Assembly: GCA_016214955.1 (NCBI GenBank)
Contig: JACRMN010000001.1
Location: 103,501-167,500, forward strand
DNA length: 64,000 nucleotides
Origin: Deltaproteobacteria bacterium
Lineage (GTDB): Bacteria > Myxococcota > Myxococcia > Myxococcales > Anaeromyxobacteraceae
Reading direction: 5' to 3'
Position numbers and translations under genes: made by a program. Position 1 is the first letter of the stretch. Every line of letters begins with the position of its first letter. Shown here piece after piece: positions 1 through 10,482 of the stretch. The notes below the pieces were generated by a model. The model was not told the origin of the DNA. It saw nothing but the letters and a program-made list of their open reading frames with translations, and ran no database searches.

Positions 1-435
1 CTCCGGGAAGCGGGCCAGGTCCTTCACCCGCTCCAGCCGCGTCTCGTCGTAGCGCCGCGCCAGGATCCAGCCCACGTGGCTCCACCAGAAGCCGCGGACG
101 ATGGGCGAGTGGATGTCGTCGGCGGTGTCGCTGGTGCGGTGGTGGTGCCGGTGGTGCGCCGCCCACCAGAGCACGCCCTTCTGCGCCGAGGTGGTCCCGA
201 GCACGGCCAGGAAGAGCTGGAAGGCCCGCCCGGTGCGGTAGGAGCGGTGCGAGAAGTAGCGGTGGAAGCCGGCGGTGATGCCGAACATCCGGATCGCGTA
301 GCTGGCGGCGGCCAGGGCCACCCACTCCCATCCGAAGGGCGTGAGGAACGGCGTGGCCAGGGCCACTGCGTGGACAAGCCAGAAAGGGACGGAGGCCTTC
401 CAGGCAGGGCGGTCGAGCGGGTCGAGCTGGGCCAA
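1..435 (-). CDS. acyl-CoA / fatty acid desaturase (3' part outside window)
   Basis: Only the N-terminal 145 codons are visible; the gene runs off the left edge. It matches membrane di-iron fatty acyl desaturases, which insert a cis double bond into acyl chains using O2. Two histidine boxes are seen: HRYFSH preceded by a hydrophobic stretch, and, about 37 residues later, HHRHHHRTSD, both typical of the stearoyl-CoA desaturase branch. The last visible residues include GFWWSHVGW, also usual in the family. The third His box would lie outside the window. Start: no ATG fits, and a TTG at 435 sits 4-5 bases after a GAGGTGAG ribosome site. A role in membrane fluidity is inferred from the family. Confidence 0.88.
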   Translation of the reverse strand, partial: MAQLDPLDRPAWKASVPFWLVHAVALATPFLTPFGWEWVALAAASYAIRMFGITAGFHRYFSHRSYRTGRAFQLFLAVLGTTSAQKGVLWWAAHHRHHHRTSDTADDIHSPIVRGFWWSHVGWILARRYDETRLERVKDLARFPE

Positions 436-520
436 GTACTCACCTCGGTGACGGGAGAACGCTCGCCCAAGACTTGCCCGGGGCCTGTCACCAGCGGGTC
501 ATCGTCCGCGCGGGACGCGC

Positions 521-874
521 CTACCCGCCCCAACCGCGGCGCCGGAGGGCCATCCAGGCGTACCCGGCATCCAGGGCCCTGCGGAGGCCCGGCAGGTAGT
601 AGAGCCGCAGGAGCGGCCCGTACCAGCGCCTCCGGAGCGCCCGGCAGACGGCCTCCAGCCCCTCGCTCACCCGCCCGTCGGCCTCGACGAGGTGGAGCGC
701 CCGCTCGCAGCGCTCCGCGTCCACGGGCAGGCCGGCCAGTGCGCCGGGGGTCCGGAAGGAACGGACCTCGCACCTGCCCTGCAGGTGGGGGGTGAGGGCC
801 GAGGCCGCCGTGCGGCAGACGGGGCAGTCGCCGTCCACCAGCAGGAGGTCGCGATCTGGGTCGGCCAGGGGCAC
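521..874 (-). CDS. DCC-family thiol-disulfide oxidoreductase (DUF393)
   Basis: About 117 residues. A DGDCPVC motif lies near the N terminus, the signature of the DUF393/DCC family, whose CxxC is thought to act in thiol-disulfide exchange. A C-terminal YYLPGLRRALDAGYAW segment also fits the family, as does the length of 115-130 residues. The start is uncertain: GTG at 874 gives a product beginning just before the first beta-strand, and no ATG is in reach. It lies 47 bp downstream of the haem c lipoprotein gene on the same strand and may be cotranscribed with it. The physiological substrate is unknown. Confidence 0.75.
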   Translation of the reverse strand: MPLADPDRDLLLVDGDCPVCRTAASALTPHLQGRCEVRSFRTPGALAGLPVDAERCERALHLVEADGRVSEGLEAVCRALRRRWYGPLLRLYYLPGLRRALDAGYAWMALRRRGWGG

Positions 875-921
875 GCCACCGGCAATAGCCGCCCGGGCCT
901 CCCGGGGCCAGCCAACCGCGA

Positions 922-1806
922 TCAGGGGCGCGAGGCCGGCGGGGGGACGGGGTAGCCGGGCGAAGGCTGGCGAGGCGCCGGCGGCCTCACCTCGTCCTCG
1001 GGCCGGTCGGCGCCGGCGCGGGCAACCACCTTGAGGAAGGCGGCCACCTGCTGCGCCGCGGCCGGGGCGAGCTCGGGGGCGCCGGGGATGCCGGAGCGCG
1101 GCGCCAGGTGGCTGGCCAGCAGGGCGACCACGTCGAGGTCCGGCTTCTCGACGCCCAGCCGCGTCAGCTCTGGCCCGACGACGCCGCCGCGGCCGCGCAG
1201 CCGGTGGCACTGGAAGCACTGCCGGGCGAAGACGTCGGCGCCGAGCCGCGCCTCACCGCTGGCGCCCAGCGGGACGCGGGTGGCGCGGCCCACGGTTTCC
1301 TGCCAGGGGCCGAGCTCGATGCGCTCCACGCCCCGCACCCAGTACCAGCGCTGCCGGCTGTCGGTGCCCAGGCCGGGGGCCTCTGCGTCGGGCCAGGCGA
1401 GGAGGAGCGGGCCGCTCTCGGGGCTGGCCTCGGCGAGCGGCTTGCCGTCCATCTGGTCGGCGAGCACCGGCTGGCTCTGCCGGATGGCGTTCAGGGGCAC
1501 GGCGGCGACGTAGCCCCCGCGCCCGTGGAAGAAGGCGGTGTCCGCGCCGCGCAGCAGCGGGAGCCCCTCGTTGAAGAACGGGGGAAGGGAGGCGCCGGCG
1601 TAGGCGGCCTCGCGCCCGCCCCGGGGATCGACTCCGCGGAGGGTCCGCCGCTCCAGCTTGGCCAGGTCGGCGGCGGAGAGGCCGAAGGGGCCCCTGTCCA
1701 CGTGGCCCTCGATGCGGAGCAGGTCGGAGGCCGCGGGCGGCCGGAGCTTGGACCAGGCGCTGCAGGACGCCAGGGCCGCGAGGAGGAGCACGCCGAACGT
1801 TCTCAT
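922..1806 (-). CDS. c-type cytochrome lipoprotein with an N-terminal pterin-binding-like region
   Basis: 294 residues. The N terminus is a short lipoprotein signal with lipobox LASC near residue 15, so the protein should be membrane-anchored on the periplasmic side. Residues ~25-170 (GHVDRGPFGLSAADLAKL and following) resemble the sulfite-oxidase/YedY-type pterin-binding fold without an obvious Moco cysteine. Near residue 200 a single CFQCH haem-binding motif starts a small class-I cytochrome c domain. The C terminus is a Pro-rich tail. The likely role is periplasmic electron transfer; the partner is not identifiable here. It is divergent from the gene at 1868, with a 61-bp gap. Confidence 0.75.
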   Translation of the reverse strand: MRTFGVLLLAALASCSAWSKLRPPAASDLLRIEGHVDRGPFGLSAADLAKLERRTLRGVDPRGGREAAYAGASLPPFFNEGLPLLRGADTAFFHGRGGYVAAVPLNAIRQSQPVLADQMDGKPLAEASPESGPLLLAWPDAEAPGLGTDSRQRWYWVRGVERIELGPWQETVGRATRVPLGASGEARLGADVFARQCFQCHRLRGRGGVVGPELTRLGVEKPDLDVVALLASHLAPRSGIPGAPELAPAAAQQVAAFLKVVARAGADRPEDEVRPPAPRQPSPGYPVPPPASRP

Positions 1807-1867
1807 GGGGCCGGTTCTACGCTATGTTCCGTGGCTCCCCAAGGGGCAACGAGAAGAGGCGAGACCA

Positions 1868-2089
1868 ATGGCGAGAGCTTTCATCGGGTCGGTCGAGTGC
1901 CAGGTCCAGGTGGACAAGGATCTGGGGGACAGCTGGGCGGTCACCGTCGTTCCCCCGCGGCCCAGGAAGGGCGAACAGGCCCTGGCGAGCCGGGTGGTGA
2001 AGCTCCAGGGCGAGGACCGCGACAAGGTCACCGCCGGCGCCCTCGAGATCCTCCAGAAGCACGGCCAGATCGACAAGTTCGAGCTGTGA
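1868..2089 (+). CDS. small conserved hypothetical protein
   Basis: 73 residues, no recognised domain. The sequence alternates charged and hydrophobic residues, with short predicted strands in the N-terminal half and a helix near the C terminus (KVTAGALEILQKHGQI). It has no signal peptide or Cys. The ATG at 1868 follows a purine-rich AAGAGGCGAG site and gives a compact product; the frame is open further upstream, but that would run into the divergent cytochrome gene. Real coding is supported by clean codon bias and a proper stop. Function unknown. Confidence 0.65.
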   Translation: MARAFIGSVECQVQVDKDLGDSWAVTVVPPRPRKGEQALASRVVKLQGEDRDKVTAGALEILQKHGQIDKFEL

Positions 2090-2156
2090 GCGCGGGGGCT
2101 TGACCCCGCCGGCCCGCCTCGCGCGGGCCGTGATGCCGGCGTCGGAGTGAGGGCTG

Positions 2157-5100
2157 ATGGCCGACGGCAGCAACCGCGCCGAGACGACGCCGCCTGCCAG
2201 GGAGCGGAGCGGCGTCGACTCCATCGCCGAGGAGCTTGCCGCCCGCATCGAGGACCTGCCGGGCGAGGGCGATGCCGTCGACTGGGCCGCCACCGCCGCG
2301 ACCTGCGAGCGGGAAGCGGCCGAGCGCGGCCCGGGCCGCGAGGCGGCCCTGCTGCTGCACCAGTCCGGCCGCATTCACGAGGAGCGGCTCGGCAGCCCGG
2401 AGGTGGCCCTCGCCTACTACGAGGGCGCGCTGGCCCTCGACCCCACCCACCTGCCCTCGCTCCAGGCGGCCCGGCGCATCGCCGCCGCCTGGGGCTACGC
2501 CACCCGCGAGTGCCGCTTCCTGGAGGCCGAGGCGCGGGTGACGCCCGATCCGGCCCGGGCGGCAGAGCTGGACTATGCCCGGGCCCGGCTCCTGGCGGGC
2601 GCGCTGGGCAAGCCGGAGGAAGCCCGGGCCCTCCTGGCCGAGGCGGCCACCCGCCACCCCACCCACCTGCCGCTGCTCTCGGACCATGGCCGGCTCTCGG
2701 CGGCCCACGCGCCCGAGGCGCTCCTGGCCGACTGGCGGCGCGCCGCGGAGATCGCCGACGACGCCACCGCTGCCCAGCTCCTCTGCGCCGCCAGCCACCT
2801 GGCCGCGGAGCGGCTGGGACGGCCCGACGAGGCCGCGGAGCTGGCGCTGGCCGCCTTCCGCCGCTGCCCGGCCGACCCGGGGGCGCGGGCGCTGGCCCTG
2901 CGCCACGCCGAGCGCCGGGGCCAGGACGACGACCGGGCGGCGATGCTGGCGGCCGAGGGGCGCGAGGCCTCCACGCCGCGAGCGGCGGCGCTCGCGCTCC
3001 TGCAGCTCGCCCGAGCGGAGGAGGAGCGCGGCCGGCCAGAGCAGGCGCTGGAGGCGCTCACCGAGGCCCGGCGGCGGGCCCCGGCAGACCCGGCCGTGCT
3101 CCGGGAGCGAGCCCGCCTGGCGGAGCGGCGAGAGGCCTGGGGGGAGCTCTGCGAGGTGCTGCGCGCCCGCGCCGAGATGCACCGGCCCGAGAGCGGCGGC
3201 GATCCCGCCGAGCGGGTGGCGGCGCTCCTGCAGCTCGCCGACGTGACCGACCAGCGGCTGGGGCAGCCGGACGCCGCCGCCGCCTGCTGGCGCGAGGCCC
3301 GCCTCCTCCAGCCGGGGAACCGCACCGCCCTCTCGGCGCTGGGCCGCTACCACGCTCGCCGCGGCGAGTGGGAGCAGGTGCTGGAGACCTTCCTCGCCGA
3401 GCGCGACGCAGCCGACGACCCCCGCGAGCGCGCCCAGCGCTGCTTCAAGGCGGGCGAGCTGCTGGAGGAGCGCCTGGCGCGGCCCGACGAGGCCGCGGCC
3501 CTCTATGGCGAGGCGCTCGCCCACGACCGCACCCTGCTCTCCGCGGCGCGGGCCCAGGAGCGGTTGCTGACGCGCCTGGGGCGCGTCGAGGAGCTGGCGG
3601 CCCTGCTGGAGAGCGAGCTCGGCGCCAGCACCGATCCGGGCCAACAGATCGCACTGCTCTTCCGCCTGGCCCAGCTCCGCGAGGACCGGCTCGGCGACCT
3701 GGACGGCGCCGCCGACTGCTACCGGCGGGCGCTGGAGGTGGACCCGGGCCACCTCCTGGCGCTCCGGTCGCTGGCGGTGGTCCTGGACCGCGCCGGCAAG
3801 CGGGCCGAGCTGGCGGTGGCCCTCGAGCACGCCGCCGCGGTGGTGAAGGACCCGCCGCAGGTGGTCGACCTCCTCACCCGCGCCGGCGAGGTGCGCGACG
3901 AGGCCGGCGACGAGGCCGGCGCCGCCGCCGCCTGGGAGCGGGCCCTGGCCATCGATCCCGCCCACCTGCCGGCGCTGCGCTCCCTGGGCAGCCTCTGCGC
4001 CCGGGCCGGGCGCTGGGAGGAGCTGGTGGACATGTGCCGGGCCGAGGCCCAGGCCCTGCCCTCCGCCGAGGCCGCCGCCGCGCTCCTGGTGCGGGTGGGC
4101 GAGATCCTGGAGGACAAGCTGGAGCGGCCGGCCGAGGCCATGGCCGCCTGGCGCGAGGCCCTCACCCTCTCGCCCGCCCACCCCCGGGCGCTGGCCTCGC
4201 TGGCACGGCTCCACCGGACCCGCGGCGAGCTGGAGCCGCTCGTCGAGGTGCTGCGCGCCGACGCCGACGCCCGCACCTCGTCCACCGAGCGGGCCGCGCT
4301 CCTGGCCGAGGTTGCCGAGGTCCACGAGCGCCAGCTCCACGACCCGGTCGCGGCCGCGGAGGTCCACGAGGAGGCGCTGCGGGCCGACCCGGGCTTCGCC
4401 CCCTCGCGCCGCGCCCTGCACCGGCTCCTGGCCGCGGCCGAGCGCTGGCCGGAGCTGGCCCAGGCGCTGCGCTCCGAGGCCGACGCGACCGAGGGCCCGG
4501 AGCGCTCGGCGGCGCTGCTGGAGCTCGCCTGGCTGCAGGCGGAGCGGCTCGGCGACCCCGAGGCGGCCGAGCGGACCTGCCGCGAGATCAGGTCGGCCGA
4601 GCCTGCCCACGTCGGGGCCGGCCTGCTCCTCGATCGGCTGGGCGCCGCGCCCGACGCCGCCGCGCGCGCCGGCCAGGCGAGCCTGGTCTCCGACCCCGCC
4701 GTGGCCCGGCCGCTCTGGGTGGCCTCGGCGCTGGACCTGCGGGTGGCCGGGGCCGATCCGTCGCCGGCGCTGGAGCGGGCCGCCGCCCTGGACCCCTCCG
4801 ACCCGGTGGCCGGGCCGGCCATGGAGGGCCAGCTTCGCGCCCAGGGCCGCTTCGCCGACCTGGCCCTTCACTGGGAGGCGCGGGAGAAGACCGACGGCGA
4901 CGGCGAGTCCCGCGCCGAGTGCGCCCTGCGCGCCGCCGAGGCATGGGACGACGCCGGCGATCGGGAGCGGTCCCGCGCCGCCATCGACCGGTGCCTGCGC
5001 CTCACCCCCGACGCCCTTCCCGCCTGGCAGGCGCTGCGCCGCCACCACCTGCGCTGCGGCGACTGGGCCGGCGTGCGCCACGCCCTGCAGGCCGAGGCGG

Positions 5101-7151
5101 CCCGCTCCCGCGACGCCCGCTCGGCGGTGGCCGCGCTCTCCCAGGCGGCGGCGGTGGCCCAGAGCCGCCTGGGGGACCCGCGGGGTGCGGTCGAGGACCT
5201 GCGGAGCGCCCTGGAGCGCGACCCGCTCGACGCCGCGCTGGCGGCGCGCCTGGTGGATCTGCTGCACGGCTCCGAGTCGGCTGCCGACCTGTGCGCGCTC
5301 CGGGAGGCCCGCGCCCGCGCGGCGCGGGGGCCGGTCGAGGCGGCCGAGGAGTGGCTGGCAGCCGCACGGGTCGCCGCAGGACCGCTCCAGGACCCGGACC
5401 GGGCGCTGGAGGCCGTGGACCAGGCGGTGGCGCTCCGGCCCTCCTGGCAGGAGGCGCTCCTGGAGCGGGCCCGCCTGCTGGCCTCCGTCCCGGGCCGGGC
5501 GGCCGACGCAGCCCGGGACCTGGGCGCCTGCCTCACCCTGGGCGGCGAGCCCGCCGCCCTGGCGCCGGTGCACCTGGAGCTCGCGGCCCTCCACCAGGGT
5601 CCCCTCGGCGACGCGCCGCGGGCCATGAGCCACCTCAACGCGGTGCTGGCCTCCGCCCCCGAGAACGTGGAAGCGCTGACGCGGCTCGCCCGCATCCACC
5701 GCGAGGCCCAGAACTGGCCAGCCGCCGCCGACGCCCTGCGCCGGCTGGTGAGCACGCAGGCCCTCTCCGGCGACGAGCAGGTGCCGCGGCTCCTCGAGCT
5801 CGCCGAGGTGCGGGCCGAGGGGTTCGACGATGCGCCGGCGGCCGCCGAGCTCTGCGAGCGGGCGCTCGACCTCGCTCCGGGACACGCCCCGGCCCTCGAC
5901 CTGCTGGTGCGGGTCCGGGAGAAGGCCGAGGACGTGCCCGGCCTGGTGACGGCGCTCATCCGGGCGGGGCGCGAGGGCAAGGACGGGGCCCGGCGCGGCT
6001 CGGCGCGGATGCGGGCGGCCCGGCTGCTGGCCGAGCGGCTCGGCGACCCGGTGCAGGCGGCGGAGCTGCTGCGCCAGGCCATCGCCGAGGAGCCCGGCTC
6101 CATTCCGGCGCGGGAGCAGCTCGCCGAGCTCCTGGCGCAGGGCGAGCCGGAGCGGGCCGCCGAGGAGCAGCGGCTCATCCTGGATCTGGACCCGGCCCGC
6201 GTGGAGACCTGGCACTCGCTCTACCGGCTCTTCCAGCGCTCGCGGGCCCACGACCGCGCCTTCGTGGCCGCCTCGGTCCTGCGCTTCCTGCAGGCCGCCG
6301 ACGCGGGCGAGGCCGCCTTCCTCGCCGAGACCACGCCCCAGGCGCCGCGCCTGAGCGCCCAGACCGTGGGGCCGGACGAGTGGGAGGCGCTGCGCCACCC
6401 GCTCGACAGGGGCCCGCTCTCCGAGCTCATGGCGCTGGCCGGCGAGCACCTGGGCCGGCTGCTGCCCGCCCCCGCCGAGGCGCCGCGCCTGAAGGGCTCC
6501 CACCCGGTGCGGCGACAGCTCGAGGAGCTGGCCCGCAACCTCGACGTCCGCGACTTCACCTTGCTGGAGGGCGGCGAGGGGGCGGCGCTGGCGCTCGACC
6601 CCACCCCGGCCGACCAGGCCCGCGTCGGCGGCGAGTTCCAGCGGCGCCACGGCCCCGCCGAGCAGCGCTTCCTGCTGGCGCGGGTCGCGGCGCGACTCCG
6701 GGCCCGCAACGGCCTGGCCGACCACCTCGGGCCGGGACGCCTGGGCGAGTTCCTCGCGGCCACGGTGCGGCAGGTGGCCGGGAACTGGTCGGCCACCGGC
6801 GACCCGGGCGAGGGGCTCGTGAAGCAGGTGGCCAAGGTGCTGCCGCGGCGCACGCGCCGGGCCGTCGAGGAGCTGGCCGGGAGGCTCGCACCCCTCGAGG
6901 TGGACCTCATCGCCTGGTACGCGTCGATGTCGGGCACCGCCGACCGCGCCGGCCTGCTGCTCTGCGGCGACGTCACGGCGGCACTGCAGCTGGTGCTGCG
7001 GGACGGAGCCCCGGCTCCGCCCCGCCCCGAGCCCGCCACCGACGTCCGGGAGGCGGTGCGCACCCGGCCCGACCTGCAGGAGCTGCTGCGCTTCGCCGCC
7101 TCCGACGAGCACTTCCGGCTGCGCCAGCGGCTGCGGATGGCCATCGCCTGA
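2157..7151 (+). CDS. giant tetratricopeptide-repeat protein
   Basis: 1664 residues made almost wholly of degenerate TPR-like helical pairs from about residue 60 to 1400. Units recur as 'R-L-G-x-P-x-x-A' followed by 'Y-x-x-A-L-x-x-D-P-x-H-x-P-A-L'. No signal peptide, membrane helix or catalytic motif was found, so it is probably a cytoplasmic scaffold. The C-terminal ~250 residues leave the repeat pattern and form an alpha-rich domain with conserved-looking LIAWYASMSGTADRAGLLL. Proteins of this build are common in Myxococcota, with roles mostly unknown. The ATG at 2157 has GGAGTGAGGG upstream. The opposite strand is also open over nearly the whole length, but it is Arg/Gly/Pro-biased nonsense and is rejected as a gene. 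Confidence 0.9.
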   Translation: MADGSNRAETTPPARERSGVDSIAEELAARIEDLPGEGDAVDWAATAATCEREAAERGPGREAALLLHQSGRIHEERLGSPEVALAYYEGALALDPTHLPSLQAARRIAAAWGYATRECRFLEAEARVTPDPARAAELDYARARLLAGALGKPEEARALLAEAATRHPTHLPLLSDHGRLSAAHAPEALLADWRRAAEIADDATAAQLLCAASHLAAERLGRPDEAAELALAAFRRCPADPGARALALRHAERRGQDDDRAAMLAAEGREASTPRAAALALLQLARAEEERGRPEQALEALTEARRRAPADPAVLRERARLAERREAWGELCEVLRARAEMHRPESGGDPAERVAALLQLADVTDQRLGQPDAAAACWREARLLQPGNRTALSALGRYHARRGEWEQVLETFLAERDAADDPRERAQRCFKAGELLEERLARPDEAAALYGEALAHDRTLLSAARAQERLLTRLGRVEELAALLESELGASTDPGQQIALLFRLAQLREDRLGDLDGAADCYRRALEVDPGHLLALRSLAVVLDRAGKRAELAVALEHAAAVVKDPPQVVDLLTRAGEVRDEAGDEAGAAAAWERALAIDPAHLPALRSLGSLCARAGRWEELVDMCRAEAQALPSAEAAAALLVRVGEILEDKLERPAEAMAAWREALTLSPAHPRALASLARLHRTRGELEPLVEVLRADADARTSSTERAALLAEVAEVHERQLHDPVAAAEVHEEALRADPGFAPSRRALHRLLAAAERWPELAQALRSEADATEGPERSAALLELAWLQAERLGDPEAAERTCREIRSAEPAHVGAGLLLDRLGAAPDAAARAGQASLVSDPAVARPLWVASALDLRVAGADPSPALERAAALDPSDPVAGPAMEGQLRAQGRFADLALHWEAREKTDGDGESRAECALRAAEAWDDAGDRERSRAAIDRCLRLTPDALPAWQALRRHHLRCGDWAGVRHALQAEAARSRDARSAVAALSQAAAVAQSRLGDPRGAVEDLRSALERDPLDAALAARLVDLLHGSESAADLCALREARARAARGPVEAAEEWLAAARVAAGPLQDPDRALEAVDQAVALRPSWQEALLERARLLASVPGRAADAARDLGACLTLGGEPAALAPVHLELAALHQGPLGDAPRAMSHLNAVLASAPENVEALTRLARIHREAQNWPAAADALRRLVSTQALSGDEQVPRLLELAEVRAEGFDDAPAAAELCERALDLAPGHAPALDLLVRVREKAEDVPGLVTALIRAGREGKDGARRGSARMRAARLLAERLGDPVQAAELLRQAIAEEPGSIPAREQLAELLAQGEPERAAEEQRLILDLDPARVETWHSLYRLFQRSRAHDRAFVAASVLRFLQAADAGEAAFLAETTPQAPRLSAQTVGPDEWEALRHPLDRGPLSELMALAGEHLGRLLPAPAEAPRLKGSHPVRRQLEELARNLDVRDFTLLEGGEGAALALDPTPADQARVGGEFQRRHGPAEQRFLLARVAARLRARNGLADHLGPGRLGEFLAATVRQVAGNWSATGDPGEGLVKQVAKVLPRRTRRAVEELAGRLAPLEVDLIAWYASMSGTADRAGLLLCGDVTAALQLVLRDGAPAPPRPEPATDVREAVRTRPDLQELLRFAASDEHFRLRQRLRMAIA

Positions 7152-7154
7152 GGT

Positions 7155-7182
7155 AGCCGGGCCGCCCTCGGGCTGCCCGGCT
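7155..7182. terminator. hairpin between convergent genes
   Basis: An inverted repeat AGCCGGGC/GCCCGGCT with an inner GCCC/GGGC pairing sits in the 63-bp gap between the TPR gene and the convergent MoaB-type gene. No U-tract follows on either strand, so its termination strength is doubtful. Confidence 0.35.
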
Positions 7183-7214
7183 CGCGAACCCCGGTACCGG
7201 CCGCGCCCGGGCCG

Positions 7215-7961
7215 TCAGGGCCCCTGCGACCGCACCAGCGAGCCGGCCGGGAGCCGCGCGAGCAGCTCCCGGAGCGCCGCCTCCACCCTGGCCCGGTCCT
7301 TGGACTCCAGGGTGACCTTCACCCGGTGATCGGCGTCGTCGAAGCGCGGGTAGCTCCCGATCTCGACGGCGGCGTGCTCCACCGCCAGCCTGTCGAGCAG
7401 CGGCGCGAGCTGGTCCTCGCCCACCGACACGAAGACCTCGGCGAGCTGGAACGGGGCCACCACCAGGTCGGCGGTGAAGCGCTCCAGCTGCGCCTGGAAG
7501 AAGCGCGGCACGCCGGGCAGCATCACCACGTTCTCGACGGCCAGGATGGGGTAGCCCGGGTCGCCGGCCAGGCGCGTTCCCTCGGGAACGTCGGCCATCC
7601 GCAGGCTGGCCTCCGGGGCCTCGGCGCCGTTCCACCACCGCCGGTGGGCGCGGCGGATGGCCTCGACCAGGCCCGGGTGGCGCGTCAGCGGCCGGCCGAG
7701 TGCCCGCGCCACTGCCGCCAGGGTGACGTCGTCGTGGGTCGGTCCCACGCCGCCGGCGGTGAAGAGCCAGTCGGCCCGTGCCCGCTCGCGGGTCACCGCC
7801 TCGGCGAGGACCTCGACCTCGTCGGGGAGCGTCAGCATGGCCGAGAGCCGGATGCCGACGCGGCGGAAGCGCTCGGCCGCCCAGGGGCCGTTCTCGTCCC
7901 GGACCTTGGCCGAGAGCACCTCGTTGCCGACGACGATGAGGGCGGCGGTGGGCGTCCGCAT
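7215..7961 (-). CDS. MoaB/Mog-type molybdopterin-binding protein
   Basis: 248 residues. The N-terminal ~170 residues form a MoCF/MogA-like domain: ALIVVGNEVLSAKVRDENG, then the pterin-site motif FTAGGVGPTHDDVT near residue 70, and LPGVPRFFQ near 160. The same fold forms the N-terminal half of CinA; the CinA deamidase domain is absent and a C-terminal ~80-residue alpha/beta tail is present instead. Such stand-alone proteins are usually annotated as competence/damage-inducible CinA-like or molybdopterin-binding proteins. Whether it acts on molybdopterin or in NAD-salvage-type chemistry cannot be told. ATG start at 7961; it lies 65 bp downstream of tmk on the same strand. Confidence 0.85.
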   Translation of the reverse strand: MRTPTAALIVVGNEVLSAKVRDENGPWAAERFRRVGIRLSAMLTLPDEVEVLAEAVTRERARADWLFTAGGVGPTHDDVTLAAVARALGRPLTRHPGLVEAIRRAHRRWWNGAEAPEASLRMADVPEGTRLAGDPGYPILAVENVVMLPGVPRFFQAQLERFTADLVVAPFQLAEVFVSVGEDQLAPLLDRLAVEHAAVEIGSYPRFDDADHRVKVTLESKDRARVEAALRELLARLPAGSLVRSQGP

Positions 7962-8026
7962 CCGACTTCGATACCGCGCCCCAGGTCCGGACGCCAGCGC
8001 GGGATTCGCGGGACGCGCGCCGGCCT

Positions 8027-8662
8027 CTACGCCGGGCGCCCACCGGCGGCGGCGAGGACCGCGCCGGCCACCTCCTCCACCGGGCGCTCGCCGTCCAGCA
8101 CCAGCACCTCCTGGCCCTGGCGCCGCAGCACCGCCAGGGAGCGCTCGTAGGAGCGGGCCACCCGGCGCTGGAAGGCCGGGACCTCGTACAGCTCGCCGCC
8201 GCCCGACTCGGCAAAGCGGCGCCGCCAGGCCACGGCCGGCCGCACCCGCAGGAAGAGGGTGGCGGTGGGGGCCGGGGCGCGCCGGTTCAGAGCCTCGACC
8301 CAGCGGGCGTCGCCGGTGGTGAGGGACTGGTAGGCCAGCGAGGAGAGCGTGTAGCGGTCGGAGACCACGTCCTCGCCGCGCGCCAGGCGCGGGGCGATCT
8401 CGGCGGCGTGGTGGTCGAGCCGGTCGGCGGCGAAGAGCAGCGCCAGCGCGTGGGGGTCGAACTCGCCGCCGGGCGAGGCCACGCGCCGGGTGAGGACCTG
8501 GCGCACCAGTGCACCCACCGGGCCGCCGGAGGGCTCGGCGGTGAGGTGCACACGCCGCCCCTGGCGGCGCAGGGCCTCGGCCAGGAGCCGCGACTGGGTG
8601 GTGGTGCCGGCCCCGTCGAGCCCCTCCAGCACCCACAGGCTGCCCGGTCGGCGGCGGCTCAC
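8027..8662 (-). CDS. tmk: thymidylate kinase-like protein (P-loop Lys replaced)
   Basis: 211 residues, the usual length for dTMP kinase, which phosphorylates dTMP to dTDP. Features include an N-terminal VLEGLDGAGTTTQ P-loop, the DR(Y) motif in SDRYTLSSLAYQS near residue 95, and a C-terminal LDGERPVEEV. In the P-loop the invariant Lys of GxxGxGK(S/T)T is Thr; the codon (ACC) is clear in the DNA. The family call rests on the rest of the sequence. Start: GTG at 8662 overlaps the stop of the upstream membrane-protein gene as GTGA, implying translational coupling in the run thrC - membrane protein - tmk. No other dTMP kinase is visible in the window, so its catalytic state matters. Confidence 0.85.
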   Translation of the reverse strand: MSRRRPGSLWVLEGLDGAGTTTQSRLLAEALRRQGRRVHLTAEPSGGPVGALVRQVLTRRVASPGGEFDPHALALLFAADRLDHHAAEIAPRLARGEDVVSDRYTLSSLAYQSLTTGDARWVEALNRRAPAPTATLFLRVRPAVAWRRRFAESGGGELYEVPAFQRRVARSYERSLAVLRRQGQEVLVLDGERPVEEVAGAVLAAAGGRPA

Positions 8663-9002
8663 GGGTCGAGCCCCAGGCGGGCGCGGAGCGCCCGCAGCTC
8701 CTCGAAGTCGGCCCTCTCCTGGGCCATCAGGCGGCGGGCCCGCAGGAAGGCGCGGATCGTGAAGAGGAGCACCAGGATCGCGGCGGCGGCCGCCAGGTAC
8801 AGGTAGACGCCTCGCCCCTGGATGCGGCCGGGCCGCACCGACCACCAGCGGTCGTAGGCCAGCTTCGCGGTCAGGCCGATGCCGATGATGGAGAAGAGGA
8901 TCCCGTAGGCCCCCTGGCGCACGTGGTCGATGGAGCGGCGCACGGCCAGCCGCGCCGCCAGCGCGTCGTGGGCGGCCCGCAGGCCCTCGGGAGCGGCCTC
9001 GG

Positions 9003-9006
<4 letters not shown>
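8659..9006 (-). CDS. small inner-membrane protein
   Basis: 115 residues. Two predicted transmembrane helices: YGILFSIIGIGLTAKLAY (about 34-51) and VYLYLAAAAAILVLLFTI (about 67-84), separated by a short WWSVRPGRIQ loop, with an N-terminal amphipathic helix and a C-terminal charged helix (RARRLMAQERADFEELRALR). No recognised family. It starts at a GTG that overlaps the thrC stop (GTGA) and ends overlapping tmk in the same way, so the three genes are probably made together. Function unknown. Confidence 0.7.
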
Positions 9007-10376
<1,370 letters not shown>

Positions 10377-10482
10377 GGAATGGGATCCAGCGGGCCTGGC
10401 GGACGCCGGTCGCCCGGCGGCGCCCGGTGCGGGGCCCGGAATGTGCCGCGCTCACGCGCAAAAGGCAAGCGCCGCAGGCCTT

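Noticed and set aside
2028..7112. 1694-codon open frame on the minus strand opposite the TPR gene
   Set aside because: Arg/Gly/Pro-rich translation with no motif; produced by high G+C at third positions of the plus-strand gene.
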